Source: Flavobacterium sp. ov086 (lineage in GTDB: Bacteria > Bacteroidota > Bacteroidia > Flavobacteriales > Flavobacteriaceae). Taken from it: a stretch of DNA of 64,000 bases. The stretch's first letter is position 1. Each line of letters starts with the position of its first letter. Positions 52,818 to 62,522 of this stretch are shown here, piece by piece. The DNA is taken from the NCBI RefSeq assembly GCF_900187965.1, contig NZ_FZNL01000006.1:1-64000 (forward strand), given 5' to 3'. The position numbers and the translations under genes are program-made. The notes beneath the pieces are model-generated. The model was not told the origin of the DNA. It searched no databases and was given only the letters and a program-made list of their open reading frames with translations.

Positions 52818-55800
52818 TTATTGCTTAATCAATTTTTTAGTCCAGCTTTTCTGGTCAGATTTAAAGTTCAGAATATAAATTCCTCTTCTAAGTCTGCTGA
52901 TATCAATTAGACCTTCAGTAGCATTTGCATCAAATTTGCCCTCTGCAACCAATGTTCCTGCATCGTCATAAATTGTTACGACTTTGTTGTCTAATTTTGC
53001 AGGCAATGAAACCTGAACATAAGTACTTGCCGGATTTGGATAAATGGCAAAAGTTGTCGCTTCTGCTTCGGTTTCTTCAATTATTGCTGAAGCTTTTTTG
53101 GCTGTCGATGCAGATCCGTAAGCTTCAATTTCGTATAATGAATATCCGTATGGAGCCAAAGCTTTCGCATTACATAAAACTCGAATGTATCTTCCTGTTC
53201 CGCTTATTGTTAAATCATCAGTTCCGCCATCGCTGGCTGTTTGCGTATTTACAGTTTCATTTTCGGTGAAAACATTATCAGTAGAAATCTGTATTTTGTA
53301 TTGCGTTGCAAAAGCTGCTTCCCATTTCAAAACCACACGATTAATGTTGTAATTACTTCCTAAATCTACATAAATCCATTCTGTTGCATTCACGAAAGAA
53401 CTTGCCCATCTTGTTCCTGTGCCGTCTCCGTCAGTTGCTTTACTAGCTGATAATGTTGCATTTTCTTCTGTAGAAGCTGTAGCAGTTTTGGCTAAAGCCA
53501 AATTGACATTGTTAGTTGGAGGCGTAATATTTCGAACAATAACATCGCTGAAAACTCCAGTTGCCAAAGTTCCATTTGCATGAGAAGTTACCGCCATTCC
53601 CACATAAACCGTACTTGCCATTGCAATTGTTTTTGGCGCACCAAGTTGTATCCAGGCTGATCCGTTATCCGAAGTATAAGAGGTAAATACATTTCCGGCT
53701 CTTGTAACACGAATCCATTTTGGAGCCGTTCCTGCAGCAACCATAGCCGTGGTGATTCCTGAAACAGCTTCTCTTGTTAAAAATTCTACTCCCGCAGCTG
53801 CACTTACGTCAGTCATTGCATGTTTAGAAGTTGGCGTAAGCGTCTCACGGAACATTACTCCCGCTTTCGCATACGTATTAGTATTTGTTAACGAATTTAC
53901 TTTGGCAATAATTTCAGCATCACCTGTAATTGGTTGATTTACATATTGAAATTGATCACCTGTATCCCAAATATCATTTCCTGATCCTTTTATAGTGAAA
54001 ATTCCGCTTGCGTGAGTTGCTTCACCAACCGGAGTTACAGCACCTAAATCTGTGCTTACCCACGGCGCAGGCAAAGTTGCAGGAGGATTTTCTGTAGAAA
54101 CTAAATTTACAGCTCTGATATTATCAAAATAATAGGTGTTTCCTGAACTCGTTCCTGGTTCTAACAAGAAAACAAAACGGTTTACTTCGCTATTTAATGT
54201 TGAAGCATCTGGCGAACTTGCATAAGTAAATACAAGTGTGTGCCAAGTATTGGTTTGTTTTACAACGGCTTGATAAATACTATGTCTTCCTGTTGGATAA
54301 TTGGACGGAATTGAAGCGCTGCTTTCTGCCTGCCATGAAATTACAGATCCAACCGGAGCCGAAGTGTAAACATCCATAGCAAACTTTTTAGTTCCGGATT
54401 TGAAATCTCCAATATTGGTTAAAGTCGTGTTGAACGAAAAGTTATCGTATAATTCAGTCGATTTTCTAACATATTTTCCAACATTCGTAGACGTGTTGAT
54501 TCCGCTTGCATTAGGATTTGGCGTGTTTGCCGTATAAGTTCCAATCGCGTCTCTAAACGTAATATTATGTACCGTTTGATAATCTTCGTACACAACTCCC
54601 GGCGTAAAAGTATCCGGCAATTTGGTAGAACCAATTCTGATATTATCAAAATAATAGGTGTCGTTTGTATAAGACCCTGAGTTTGCCAAAATAACCATTT
54701 GGTTTACCGCCAAGTTCGAAGTTCCTTCGTCAGGACTTGAATTATAGTAGAAAGTCAAGGTTTCCCATTGATTCTGTTTTGTCGTGATCGCTACATAATT
54801 ACTGTTTCTTCCTGTTGGAAAATTAGCAGGAAGCGATGTTGCGCTATTCTCTAAATTCAGACTCACAACCGTACCAATTGGTGCAGAAGTATAAACATCA
54901 ATCATGATTTTATTCGTCTGATTTTTTAGTAAACCTGCGTCTTCAATAGTACCTTGTGTATTAAAGAAAAGTACATCATATTGCTCGGTTACATTTCGAA
55001 CATATTTTGCCACATTTGCAGATGAGTTTACTGAATTTGAACCCGGATTTGCCACAACAGAATACGTTCCGGTTGTTGTTCCTTTGATGATTTTATTGAT
55101 TCCGTCATAGTTTTGTAAAACATCCGTGGCAATAATTGGTTTTTCTGGTGCTGCTTTTGTCAACAGATTATCAAAATAATACGTCGCTCCGGAATTCGAA
55201 TTAGATTCAAAAAGCAATACTACATTATTGATGGTCAGGGCACTTGTATTTGGATCAATTACTTTTTCGAATTCAAATTCTATAGTTTCCCATTTGTTCT
55301 GAACCGTTGTCGTGGCTTTGTAACCGCTATGTCTTCCTGACGGAAAATTTGTAGCCGTTGTTACCAGACTATTCTCTAATTGCATCGAGATTTTAGTTCC
55401 AACAGGTGCCGAAGTATAGATATCAAAAGACAATTTCTTTCTTCCGTAAACATAATCATTAGCATTGCTGATCACTACATTTTTGATATTCATAACATCA
55501 TACAATTCAGAAGCATTACGAACATATTTCCCAACCGAAGCCGAAGTATTGATTCCCGTAGCCGACGGATTTGCAACAGCTTCTGTCAAAACTCCTGTTT
55601 TAAGTCCGTAAACTATATTTCGATTCGTTTGAAAATCTTCATAAATTCTTTCCACCGGTAACGGAACTTCTGTAGTTACAGCCAATTTATACGTACTGGC
55701 AGCACATCCTGAAACCGTAGTCGCTACAGCAACATCTCCCCCAGATGTTCCCCAGTTTACAGTAATCGTGTTTGTACCTTGTCCTGACGTAATTGTCGCT

Positions 55801-56783
55801 CCCGCAGGAACTGTCCAGTTGTAAGTTGCACCTGCAATCGCGTTTAACGAATATGCTTTACTCGTTTCGTTTTGATACACTTTTGCATCTCCAACTACTC
55901 CGTAATTAAAACTTCCGGTATAAACACGCACATAATCTACCTGCAGTTTTGCCGGAAAATCAGCCGGAATTGGTTCAACACCAACCCCGTTTACGCTTGT
56001 ATAAGGTGTTCCAGCACTACCAACAGCCAGATTTAAAATAATGTAAAACTGTTGATCATTAAAAGGCCATCCGCCATTTACAGTCGTATTTGGCGTAGCA
56101 GTATGAAATAAATTGCCATCAATAAACCATTTAATGATATTTGGCCCCCATTCTACCGCATAAACGTGAAATTCTGTAGACAAATCTGTTGGAGAACTGT
56201 AACTTCTACCTGTATAATGGTATCCGCCGCCATCATAATGAATCGTTCCATCTATCGATTTTGGATTTCTGTGTTTGGCTTCCATGATATCAATTTCACC
56301 TGTAAAAGGCCAATTTGAAGTCCCCGCCGGTAACATCCAGAATGCAGGCCAGGCGCCCATTCCCGAAGATAATTTCATACGGGCTTCGACTCTTCCGTAC
56401 TTAATAGAATATTTTCCTTCGGTAGTTAATTTTGCCGAAGAATACGGTTGCGCCGGAAATTGAGCATTTGGCTCGTATTTCGCCTGAATATTCAAATAAC
56501 TATCCGTTCCTTCCTTGACAATTGTTGCCTGATTAGGATCGTAACGTTGTGCTTCGCCGTTTCCGAAGCCACAAAGCGATGGACAACCGTTTCCGGTAAT
56601 ACTTTGCCATTTGCTTGCATCTACTGTTGTGCCATTAAATTCATCTGACCAAACAAGAGTGTTGCATTGTGCCTGAAGTTTTAGAAAAGGACACAATAAT
56701 AAAATTGCCAGTACGAGGCACCTTTTCAATAAATAGTAATTGCTTTTCGGTGGTCGGCCGAAAAATGAGTCATTTTGTTTCAT
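52818..56783 (-). CDS. Secreted GH16 laminarinase-like multidomain protein with T9SS tail
   Basis: 1321 aa. Signal peptide (to about residue 39). The GH16 domain (about 40-292) has the EIDIME active site (Glu163 nucleophile, Asp165, Glu168 acid/base). Downstream are a PKD-like Ig domain (about 295-370), three similar roughly 165-residue carbohydrate-binding-like repeats (each with GKYVRN, YTSAPVG, NFPSGRH and YYFDNI), a DUF1349/concanavalin-like domain, an F5/8 type C domain (CBM32) and a T9SS type A tail (about 1245-1321). It cleaves beta-1,3(1,4)-glucan. Upstream-most enzyme of the locus, controlled presumably by the sensor-regulator behind it. Confidence 0.95.
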   Translation of the reverse strand: MKQNDSFFGRPPKSNYYLLKRCLVLAILLLCPFLKLQAQCNTLVWSDEFNGTTVDASKWQSITGNGCPSLCGFGNGEAQRYDPNQATIVKEGTDSYLNIQAKYEPNAQFPAQPYSSAKLTTEGKYSIKYGRVEARMKLSSGMGAWPAFWMLPAGTSNWPFTGEIDIMEAKHRNPKSIDGTIHYDGGGYHYTGRSYSSPTDLSTEFHVYAVEWGPNIIKWFIDGNLFHTATPNTTVNGGWPFNDQQFYIILNLAVGSAGTPYTSVNGVGVEPIPADFPAKLQVDYVRVYTGSFNYGVVGDAKVYQNETSKAYSLNAIAGATYNWTVPAGATITSGQGTNTITVNWGTSGGDVAVATTVSGCAASTYKLAVTTEVPLPVERIYEDFQTNRNIVYGLKTGVLTEAVANPSATGINTSASVGKYVRNASELYDVMNIKNVVISNANDYVYGRKKLSFDIYTSAPVGTKISMQLENSLVTTATNFPSGRHSGYKATTTVQNKWETIEFEFEKVIDPNTSALTINNVVLLFESNSNSGATYYFDNLLTKAAPEKPIIATDVLQNYDGINKIIKGTTTGTYSVVANPGSNSVNSSANVAKYVRNVTEQYDVLFFNTQGTIEDAGLLKNQTNKIMIDVYTSAPIGTVVSLNLENSATSLPANFPTGRNSNYVAITTKQNQWETLTFYYNSSPDEGTSNLAVNQMVILANSGSYTNDTYYFDNIRIGSTKLPDTFTPGVVYEDYQTVHNITFRDAIGTYTANTPNPNASGINTSTNVGKYVRKSTELYDNFSFNTTLTNIGDFKSGTKKFAMDVYTSAPVGSVISWQAESSASIPSNYPTGRHSIYQAVVKQTNTWHTLVFTYASSPDASTLNSEVNRFVFLLEPGTSSGNTYYFDNIRAVNLVSTENPPATLPAPWVSTDLGAVTPVGEATHASGIFTIKGSGNDIWDTGDQFQYVNQPITGDAEIIAKVNSLTNTNTYAKAGVMFRETLTPTSKHAMTDVSAAAGVEFLTREAVSGITTAMVAAGTAPKWIRVTRAGNVFTSYTSDNGSAWIQLGAPKTIAMASTVYVGMAVTSHANGTLATGVFSDVIVRNITPPTNNVNLALAKTATASTEENATLSASKATDGDGTGTRWASSFVNATEWIYVDLGSNYNINRVVLKWEAAFATQYKIQISTDNVFTENETVNTQTASDGGTDDLTISGTGRYIRVLCNAKALAPYGYSLYEIEAYGSASTAKKASAIIEETEAEATTFAIYPNPASTYVQVSLPAKLDNKVVTIYDDAGTLVAEGKFDANATEGLIDISRLRRGIYILNFKSDQKSWTKKLIKQ

Positions 56784-57377
56784 TTTTTTGGTTTTTTGTT
56801 AGTAAAGTTCCATTAATACAACAAATCTTAATTTCCCTAAAGAAATACACATTATTGTATTAATAAGATGACAATATTAACAAATAAACCACCTAAAAGG
56901 TCAATTTATAGATACGGTTTGACTACGGTGTTTGTAAAAAAATGTAATAAATAGCCCGCAAATACCGTAAAACCACTTCGGATTTTACTTAATAATAAAA
57001 AACTCAATTTGTGTAGTAATTTTAGAGATATAAATTTTTGTTTCACGCAGATTTAAAAAGATTTAGGCAAATGTACGCAGATCAATATCTAAATTTAAAT
57101 CTGCTCAATCTGCCAAATCTGCGTGAAAAATATACGCTCAAAGCAAATTTACGTATTTTGTCATTCCGAGGGACGAGGAATCCCCACAAGTAGCTAGACA
57201 AAGATTGGGGATTTTGATTGTGGAGTTTCTTGCGAGGATTTCTCCTCTGTCGAAATGACAAGATTGCGGCTATTGATTGCGAAAAATGTATTAATTTAGA
57301 ATTAATTCATTCCAAAACAAAACCAAAACATCTGCACAAATCAGCCTAAATCTTTTAAAATCTGCGTGAAACAACTT
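56784..57377. other. 594-bp gap between GH16 gene and its regulator, largely a nested inverted repeat
   Basis: No gene is supported. It contains the element at 57040-57373. The stretch next to GH16 (56784-57030) is AT-rich and presumably holds the GH16 promoter. Confidence 0.65.
57040..57373. repeat. 334-bp nested inverted repeat (CACGCAGATTT outer arms, GTCATTCCGAG inner arms)
   Basis: Left outer arm 57040-57075 (TTTCACGCAGATTTAAAAAG) is the near-complement of 57338-57373. A second complement lies at 57104-57126. Inside, 57159-57261 starts GTCATTCCGAGGGACGAGGA and ends TCTGTCGAAATGAC, a common Bacteroidota dispersed repeat. A trace of the same family is at 60738-60770. Confidence 0.85.
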
Positions 57378-60308
57378 TTAAAAATTTAAAATGAACTCCG
57401 TAATATTCGCATCAGAAGCAAGCTGTAGTTTTTTCCGAATACGATATCTGGTATCTTCAACACCACGAACAGAAATTCCTAAAAGCGGCGCAATTTCTTT
57501 AGTATTGAAATTCATTCGCAAATAAGCACACAAACGCATATCACGCGGAGTCAGTTCCGGAAAACTCGTTTTTAAACGTTGCATAAAATTATCATGAAGC
57601 TGATTGAAAATCTCTTCAAACTCGTTCCAATGCTGATCACCTTTTAATTCGTGATCAATTATTCGGTTGATTTTGGTCAGTAAACTGAAGTTAACATTTG
57701 GATCATTCTTCTTATCAATTTGCCCGATAAGTTCTTTTATCGAAAGTAAAATTTCATTCAAATGGATAAGATTCACTGTACTTGAAGCTACTTTAGCATT
57801 TTTGAGATTAATCGTTGTTTCAAGATTTTCTCTCATAATCGTCATGTTTTCTTGTTCCAATGCCAGTTTTTGCTCGTTTAATTCGGCACGATTTCGCAAC
57901 AATTCTTTTTCCTGATTCAGAATCAATTGTTCACGATCACGTTCTGCAAGATTTTTTTGATACTTGATAATGGCATAAATCAAAACTCCAAAAAGGATTA
58001 AATACAAAATATAAGCCCAACTTGTGCGGTACCACGGCGGCGAAATCTCAAATCTAAAAACGGCTTCTTCACTTACCACATCATAAATATTTTTTGCCCT
58101 TACGTGAAAGATATATTCATTCTCGGACAAATTCGTGTATTCTTTCTCCGTTTGTAGCGTCCAATCTGACCATTTTGGTTCAAAACCTTCCAACCAATAT
58201 TCATATTTAGTAGCGTCGGCTTCATCATAACAAAGTGAAGCAAACGAAAAATGAAGCGCATTATTCGAATACGATAAAACCGGTGAAAGTGTATCATTTG
58301 AAGCTTCTGTATTGGTAGGAAGTACATCATATCGACTCGAAAATAACAAACTATCCTTCGGGAAAATACATTTAACCTCAGATATAATTGCTTTATATTT
58401 TGATTGATACTTTTTGTTTTTAATCGAATTATAATGAATCAAACCTTCTTGTGTACCAAAAAATACATCGCCACTTCTAGTAGTCTGAATATTCTCAAAA
58501 CCGGGAACATACAAATATCTGAGTTTTCTAAAAGGAAGTTCTTCAACATCAAATTTACCTCCAGCTTTTTGGCTCATTTTTCCCGTATTCTCTCCGGAAA
58601 TGTACCAGAAATTATTTTGATTATCCGCTTTAAGCAAACGAATATGGCTTTTCAATCCGAGGTATTTCTCGAAAAGAGCGTCGGGAATCATTTTCTTAGA
58701 ATGAGAATCTTGTTTGTAAACGCCTTTTGTGGTTCCAAACAAAATCTGATCGTTTATATTGAAAGTATTCAAAAACAAACTCGACGGAAAACCGGCTTCC
58801 TGATTGTAAAACTCCACATTTGAAACAGCATCGAATGTTGCATTAAATTTGATTTTATAGATTCCTTTATAACCGTGAGCGATCCAGATATTTCCGTTTT
58901 TCTCCGTTACAATTATTCGGCTGCTTTCTTCAAAACCTTTTATTTTATGCTGAAAAACCCAGGAATTATTTATATTCTTCAGTAAATACAAACCGTTATA
59001 ACCACCAACAAGCAATAAATCAGGATGATTCGGAATTATAACGCCTTGCCATGCTCCATCAGTTTTTGCCAGTAATTGAGCTGAATTTCCTTTTATTTCG
59101 AAAATTCCGTTTTTTTCAAAAGCCAAAAGTGAATTTCCAAAAACGCCTACATTCCATACATTTTCAGACATTCCCGAAATATGCTGAAAATGTACATTTG
59201 TATTTTTACTACTTTTATACGCTTCCCAATCCAACCAAAATACACCATTGTCTGTGGTGATATAAAGTTTGTTTTGATAAATCTGACTGCAATATATTTT
59301 GGTTTCGGCATTAGAAGTATCTAGTATTCTCGACAATGGCGAAGAAATCTGAATCAACGAAATCCCTTCTTTTAAAGTTGCCCATAAATTACCTTCTGAA
59401 TCTGTTTTTAGATTGGTTACATAATCATCCTGCAAACCCATTTGTTTATCAATATGCTGAATCAAATGTCCTGCACGATCAATGACTATCAATCCGGTTT
59501 GGCGCGTTCCAATTCCAAAATATCCATCAGAAAGCTGAATTCCTGCAGAAATCTGATATTGTTTGAATAAATCATCTGCTTCAGTTACAAACGGTTTTAA
59601 CTGATTCTTTTTATAAAGAAAAAGTCCTTTTTTTTGTGTTAGAAATAGTAAACCTTCTTTAGTTTCAAAAATCTTCCTGATCTTCATTCCTATAAACTGA
59701 GCGCTATTTGGAATTTCAACCAAAACATCATCTTTTAGTTTTAACAATCCTTTTACATCATCTGAAACATAGATTTCTTTATTGACTTCAAAAAACTCGT
59801 CGTATTTCGCTTTTGGCGTTATTACCTTGATTTTATTGTTCTTATAAATAAATATTCTCTCGTTGGAGAAAAAAACAACTTCATTATTTCGGATTACCGT
59901 ATGCAAAACATCCCCGAAATTCTTAACCGAATCCGGAACCAATTTTACTAAAGAAGTATATTTATACTGCCCATTTGATAACTGAACCGTGTAACCAAAA
60001 TCACCTTGTGCTCCAACATACATTTTGTCGTTTTTATCAATGGCAAGAGAGCGAACCATACTACGATTCTCGGGTTGCGTAACAATACTCCAACGAACGC
60101 CATCAAATTGCATGATTCCAAAATGATTGGCAAAAAATAGCATTCCTCTAGAATCTTGCAAAAGATCCCAATTTTCAGAAGCCGCTTTATAAGTTTTTGG
60201 ATTGTAATTGGTAATAAAAGGAACTCCAATTTTTTTAATTTGAGCGTTTCCAATTATGGGTATAAAAGATAAGTATAGAATTAAAATTCTAATTATAAAT
60301 TTCGTCAT
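57378..60308 (-). CDS. Membrane sensor-regulator with beta-propeller, Y_Y_Y and LuxR-type HTH
   Basis: 976 aa. Signal peptide, then a long periplasmic beta-propeller made of Reg_prop-like repeats (about 30-660) and a Y_Y_Y domain (about 690-770, YEYWLEGFEPKWSDWT). One transmembrane helix follows (about 775-795), then a coiled coil (about 800-870) and a C-terminal LuxR-type helix-turn-helix (FPELTPRDMRLCAYLRMNFNTKEIAPLLGISVRGVEDTRYRIRKKL). Unlike hybrid two-component sensors it lacks kinase and receiver domains, so it seems to couple polysaccharide sensing directly to DNA binding. It lies directly upstream of the GH16/GH64/GH18 genes. Confidence 0.93.
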   Translation of the reverse strand: MTKFIIRILILYLSFIPIIGNAQIKKIGVPFITNYNPKTYKAASENWDLLQDSRGMLFFANHFGIMQFDGVRWSIVTQPENRSMVRSLAIDKNDKMYVGAQGDFGYTVQLSNGQYKYTSLVKLVPDSVKNFGDVLHTVIRNNEVVFFSNERIFIYKNNKIKVITPKAKYDEFFEVNKEIYVSDDVKGLLKLKDDVLVEIPNSAQFIGMKIRKIFETKEGLLFLTQKKGLFLYKKNQLKPFVTEADDLFKQYQISAGIQLSDGYFGIGTRQTGLIVIDRAGHLIQHIDKQMGLQDDYVTNLKTDSEGNLWATLKEGISLIQISSPLSRILDTSNAETKIYCSQIYQNKLYITTDNGVFWLDWEAYKSSKNTNVHFQHISGMSENVWNVGVFGNSLLAFEKNGIFEIKGNSAQLLAKTDGAWQGVIIPNHPDLLLVGGYNGLYLLKNINNSWVFQHKIKGFEESSRIIVTEKNGNIWIAHGYKGIYKIKFNATFDAVSNVEFYNQEAGFPSSLFLNTFNINDQILFGTTKGVYKQDSHSKKMIPDALFEKYLGLKSHIRLLKADNQNNFWYISGENTGKMSQKAGGKFDVEELPFRKLRYLYVPGFENIQTTRSGDVFFGTQEGLIHYNSIKNKKYQSKYKAIISEVKCIFPKDSLLFSSRYDVLPTNTEASNDTLSPVLSYSNNALHFSFASLCYDEADATKYEYWLEGFEPKWSDWTLQTEKEYTNLSENEYIFHVRAKNIYDVVSEEAVFRFEISPPWYRTSWAYILYLILFGVLIYAIIKYQKNLAERDREQLILNQEKELLRNRAELNEQKLALEQENMTIMRENLETTINLKNAKVASSTVNLIHLNEILLSIKELIGQIDKKNDPNVNFSLLTKINRIIDHELKGDQHWNEFEEIFNQLHDNFMQRLKTSFPELTPRDMRLCAYLRMNFNTKEIAPLLGISVRGVEDTRYRIRKKLQLASDANITEFILNF

Positions 60309-60612
60309 TTTGCTGCGGTGTGTAGGTTATTTTGTGGTCTTTGAGTGCCACAATCTTAAAAACAACTACTTGGGGAGAGATCGGTTTTAAGGCAAAATAA
60401 AGTCGGTTTCAGAGCTTTTAGAATCCTAATTTGACAAACTAAACCCCTAAAAAAAACGAATCTTTATATCCAAATATATAAAAATATATTTTAATGCAAC
60501 AAATTACATTAATTATTACGAATGTAGAAATGGAGAGAAATTAGAAAATGTGGGAATTAGAAAATTAGATAATTCTCTTTGATTGTGGAGATGTCGGGAA
60601 TGTGAAATGTGA

Positions 60613-60646
60613 AGCTTTGTCAAAGTTTTTCAACTTTGACAAAGCT
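60613..60646. repeat. GCTTTGTCAAAGTTT-type hairpin (copy 3)
   Basis: Perfect 15-bp arms, AGCTTTGTCAAAGTT and complement, around a 4-base loop. Confidence 0.8.
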
Positions 60647-60675
60647 GTTGTAGAACTTAAACTTCTGCATAATTT

Positions 60676-60708
60676 AAACCCGACAGGTTTTTAAAACCAG
60701 TCGGGTTT
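60676..60708. repeat. AAACCCGACAGG hairpin
   Basis: 16-bp arms with one mismatch. Shares the AAACCCGACAG arm with the terminator at 46275-46320. Confidence 0.75.
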
Positions 60709-60800
60709 AGCGCGAAAATCGTCAATCTTTGTCAAGTTCCGAATGCGATTCTTCGTTCCTCAGAATGACAAATCAATAGTAACCAGAAACTTGAAACTTT

Positions 60801-61439
60801 TTAAACCTGAAACAAAAAATTTAACTCCTCATAGTTACTAAAAAGCTCAGCTCCTTCTTTTTCTAAGTCTTCGTTGTTATAACCGTTTGCGAAACCGTAA
60901 ACTTTAAATCCGCCACTAATTCCTGCCATTACTCCGGCTTTGCTGTCTTCTATTACGATGCAATCTTTTACGGCAAAATCCATTTCTTTTGCGGCGTGCA
61001 GAAAAATTCCCGGATCCGGTTTCCAACTGTTTATTTCGTAAGAACTAAAGATTTTATTTTCGAATCTATCGAGTAAACCCGCTACTTCAAGATTCAGTCT
61101 GATTTTATCAACGGGACCGCTTGAAGCCACACAATATGGAATTTTTAATTTATTTAGGAATTCAACGATACCTTCCATCGGTTTTACCTGAGTTTTGAAT
61201 GCTTCAAAGCTTCTTTCGCGATATTCACTTTCAAAATTATCGGGAAGTTTTTTGGCAATCGCATTTTCGATATGTATAAAACATTCTTTCAGATTACGTC
61301 CGTTAAAATCGCGATAGGCGTCTTCTAATTTCATTTCAAAACCATGCTCAGCGGCCATAGAAAGTAATACTCCATTACCAATTTTTTCAGTATCAACAAG
61401 AACTCCATCACAATCAAAAATAATACACTTAACTTCCAT
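60801..61439 (-). CDS. HAD-superfamily hydrolase (phosphatase/beta-phosphoglucomutase-like)
   Basis: 212 aa. Catalytic motif I is IIFDCDGVLVDTE, motif II Ser is in VASSG, motif III Lys is in SWKPDPGIF, and motif IV is VIEDSKAGVMAG. A helical cap lies between motif I and II. It belongs with sugar-phosphate phosphatases and phosphoglucomutases. Substrate unknown, though the neighbouring uronate genes suggest a sugar phosphate. Confidence 0.92.
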   Translation of the reverse strand: MEVKCIIFDCDGVLVDTEKIGNGVLLSMAAEHGFEMKLEDAYRDFNGRNLKECFIHIENAIAKKLPDNFESEYRERSFEAFKTQVKPMEGIVEFLNKLKIPYCVASSGPVDKIRLNLEVAGLLDRFENKIFSSYEINSWKPDPGIFLHAAKEMDFAVKDCIVIEDSKAGVMAGISGGFKVYGFANGYNNEDLEKEGAELFSNYEELNFLFQV

Positions 61440-61678
61440 ACTCTTTATTTACATTAAAAAAACTGATATTTTTAATCAGATAACCGGAATGTAAATTACA
61501 AAAAATATAGTATTCAATATCTGTCTTTTAAAAGTTAGAATCTTTATATTTCACTCACAATAAACAACTAATAATCAAACCACTGTACGTTTTTACTCCA
61601 ATAATGTATTTTTATTAAGCAATTGATTTGTATTTTTATAGGGTTATAAAATTCCTATTGAACTCAAAAAAACATCAA

Positions 61679-62518
61679 ATGTCAACATCCTACGAATCCA
61701 GATATGCATCAAGTCCGCAAGCCGTAAAACAATACGATACTACGCAATTAAGAGCCGAATTCTTAATTGATAATCTAATGAAAAAGGGAGAAATCGCTCT
61801 TACCTATTCGCATTACGATCGTTATATTACAGGTTCTGCTGTTCCGGTTTCTCCTTTGAAACTGGAAACTATTGATCCATTAAAAGCACAGTATTTTCTC
61901 GAAAGAAGAGAATTAGGCATTATTAATGTTGGCGCGAAAGGTTCTGTTGAAATTGACGGAACTTCGTATGAATTGGATTATAAAGACGCTTTATACGTTG
62001 GAAGCGGCAATAAAGAAGTAATCTTCAAAAGTGACGATCCAGAAAATCCTGCCTTGTTTTATTTGAACTCTGCTCCCGCACATACGCAACATCCGATCAA
62101 AAAAGTAAGTTTGGCTGAAGCCAATAAATTACAACTGGGAACCATGGAAACGGCAAATCACAGAACCGTTAACCAAATGATTATTGGCGGAATCGTAACG
62201 ACGTGCCAATTGCAAATGGGAATGACGGAACTAAAACCCGGAAGCGTTTGGAATACAATGCCGGCACATGTTCACGATCGTCGTATGGAAGTATATTTTT
62301 ATTTGGATATTCCAGAAAATCAAGCCGTTTGTCATTTTATGGGAGAACCTCAGGAAACACGCCACATCTGGATGAATAACCATCAGGCAGTAATTTCTCC
62401 GCCTTGGTCTATTCACTCGGGTTCCGGAACTTCAAATTATACTTTTATTTGGGGAATGGCGGGAGAAAATTTGGATTACGGAGATATGGATGTTTGTAAA
62501 ATCACAGATTTAAGATAA
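61679..62518 (+). CDS. kduI: 5-dehydro-4-deoxy-D-glucuronate isomerase
   Basis: 279 aa from the ATG at 61679, close to the 278 aa of Escherichia coli KduI. A frame extending to a TTG at 61628 is not supported. Zinc ligands are conserved: His197, His199, Glu204 (PAHVHDRRMEVYFY) and His246 (SIHSGSGTSNYTF). It converts 5-keto-4-deoxyuronate to 3-deoxy-D-glycero-2,5-hexodiulosonate in pectin and other uronate breakdown. It is followed by kduD 4 bp later. Confidence 0.96.
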   Translation: MSTSYESRYASSPQAVKQYDTTQLRAEFLIDNLMKKGEIALTYSHYDRYITGSAVPVSPLKLETIDPLKAQYFLERRELGIINVGAKGSVEIDGTSYELDYKDALYVGSGNKEVIFKSDDPENPALFYLNSAPAHTQHPIKKVSLAEANKLQLGTMETANHRTVNQMIIGGIVTTCQLQMGMTELKPGSVWNTMPAHVHDRRMEVYFYLDIPENQAVCHFMGEPQETRHIWMNNHQAVISPPWSIHSGSGTSNYTFIWGMAGENLDYGDMDVCKITDLR

Positions 62519-62522
62519 AAAC

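Larger units (their letters stand above)
60309..60800. other. 492-bp gap that is a mosaic of dispersed palindromes
   Basis: No gene is supported. It holds, in order, the GCTTTGTCAAAG hairpin (60613-60646), the AAACCCGACAGG hairpin (60676-60708), a GTCATTC-type remnant (60738-60770) and a GTTTCAAG-type arm (60781-60815). The first 230 bp is AT-rich with no clear structure. Confidence 0.7.

Noticed and set aside
60309..60800. Possible small RNA gene in the palindrome-rich gap
   Set aside because: Every strong hairpin there belongs to repeat families found elsewhere in the window, and no promoter plus terminator pair frames an RNA.
61628..61678. TTG-started extension of kduI
   Set aside because: The ATG at 61679 gives the family length and the correct zinc-ligand numbering; the extension is not conserved in the family.
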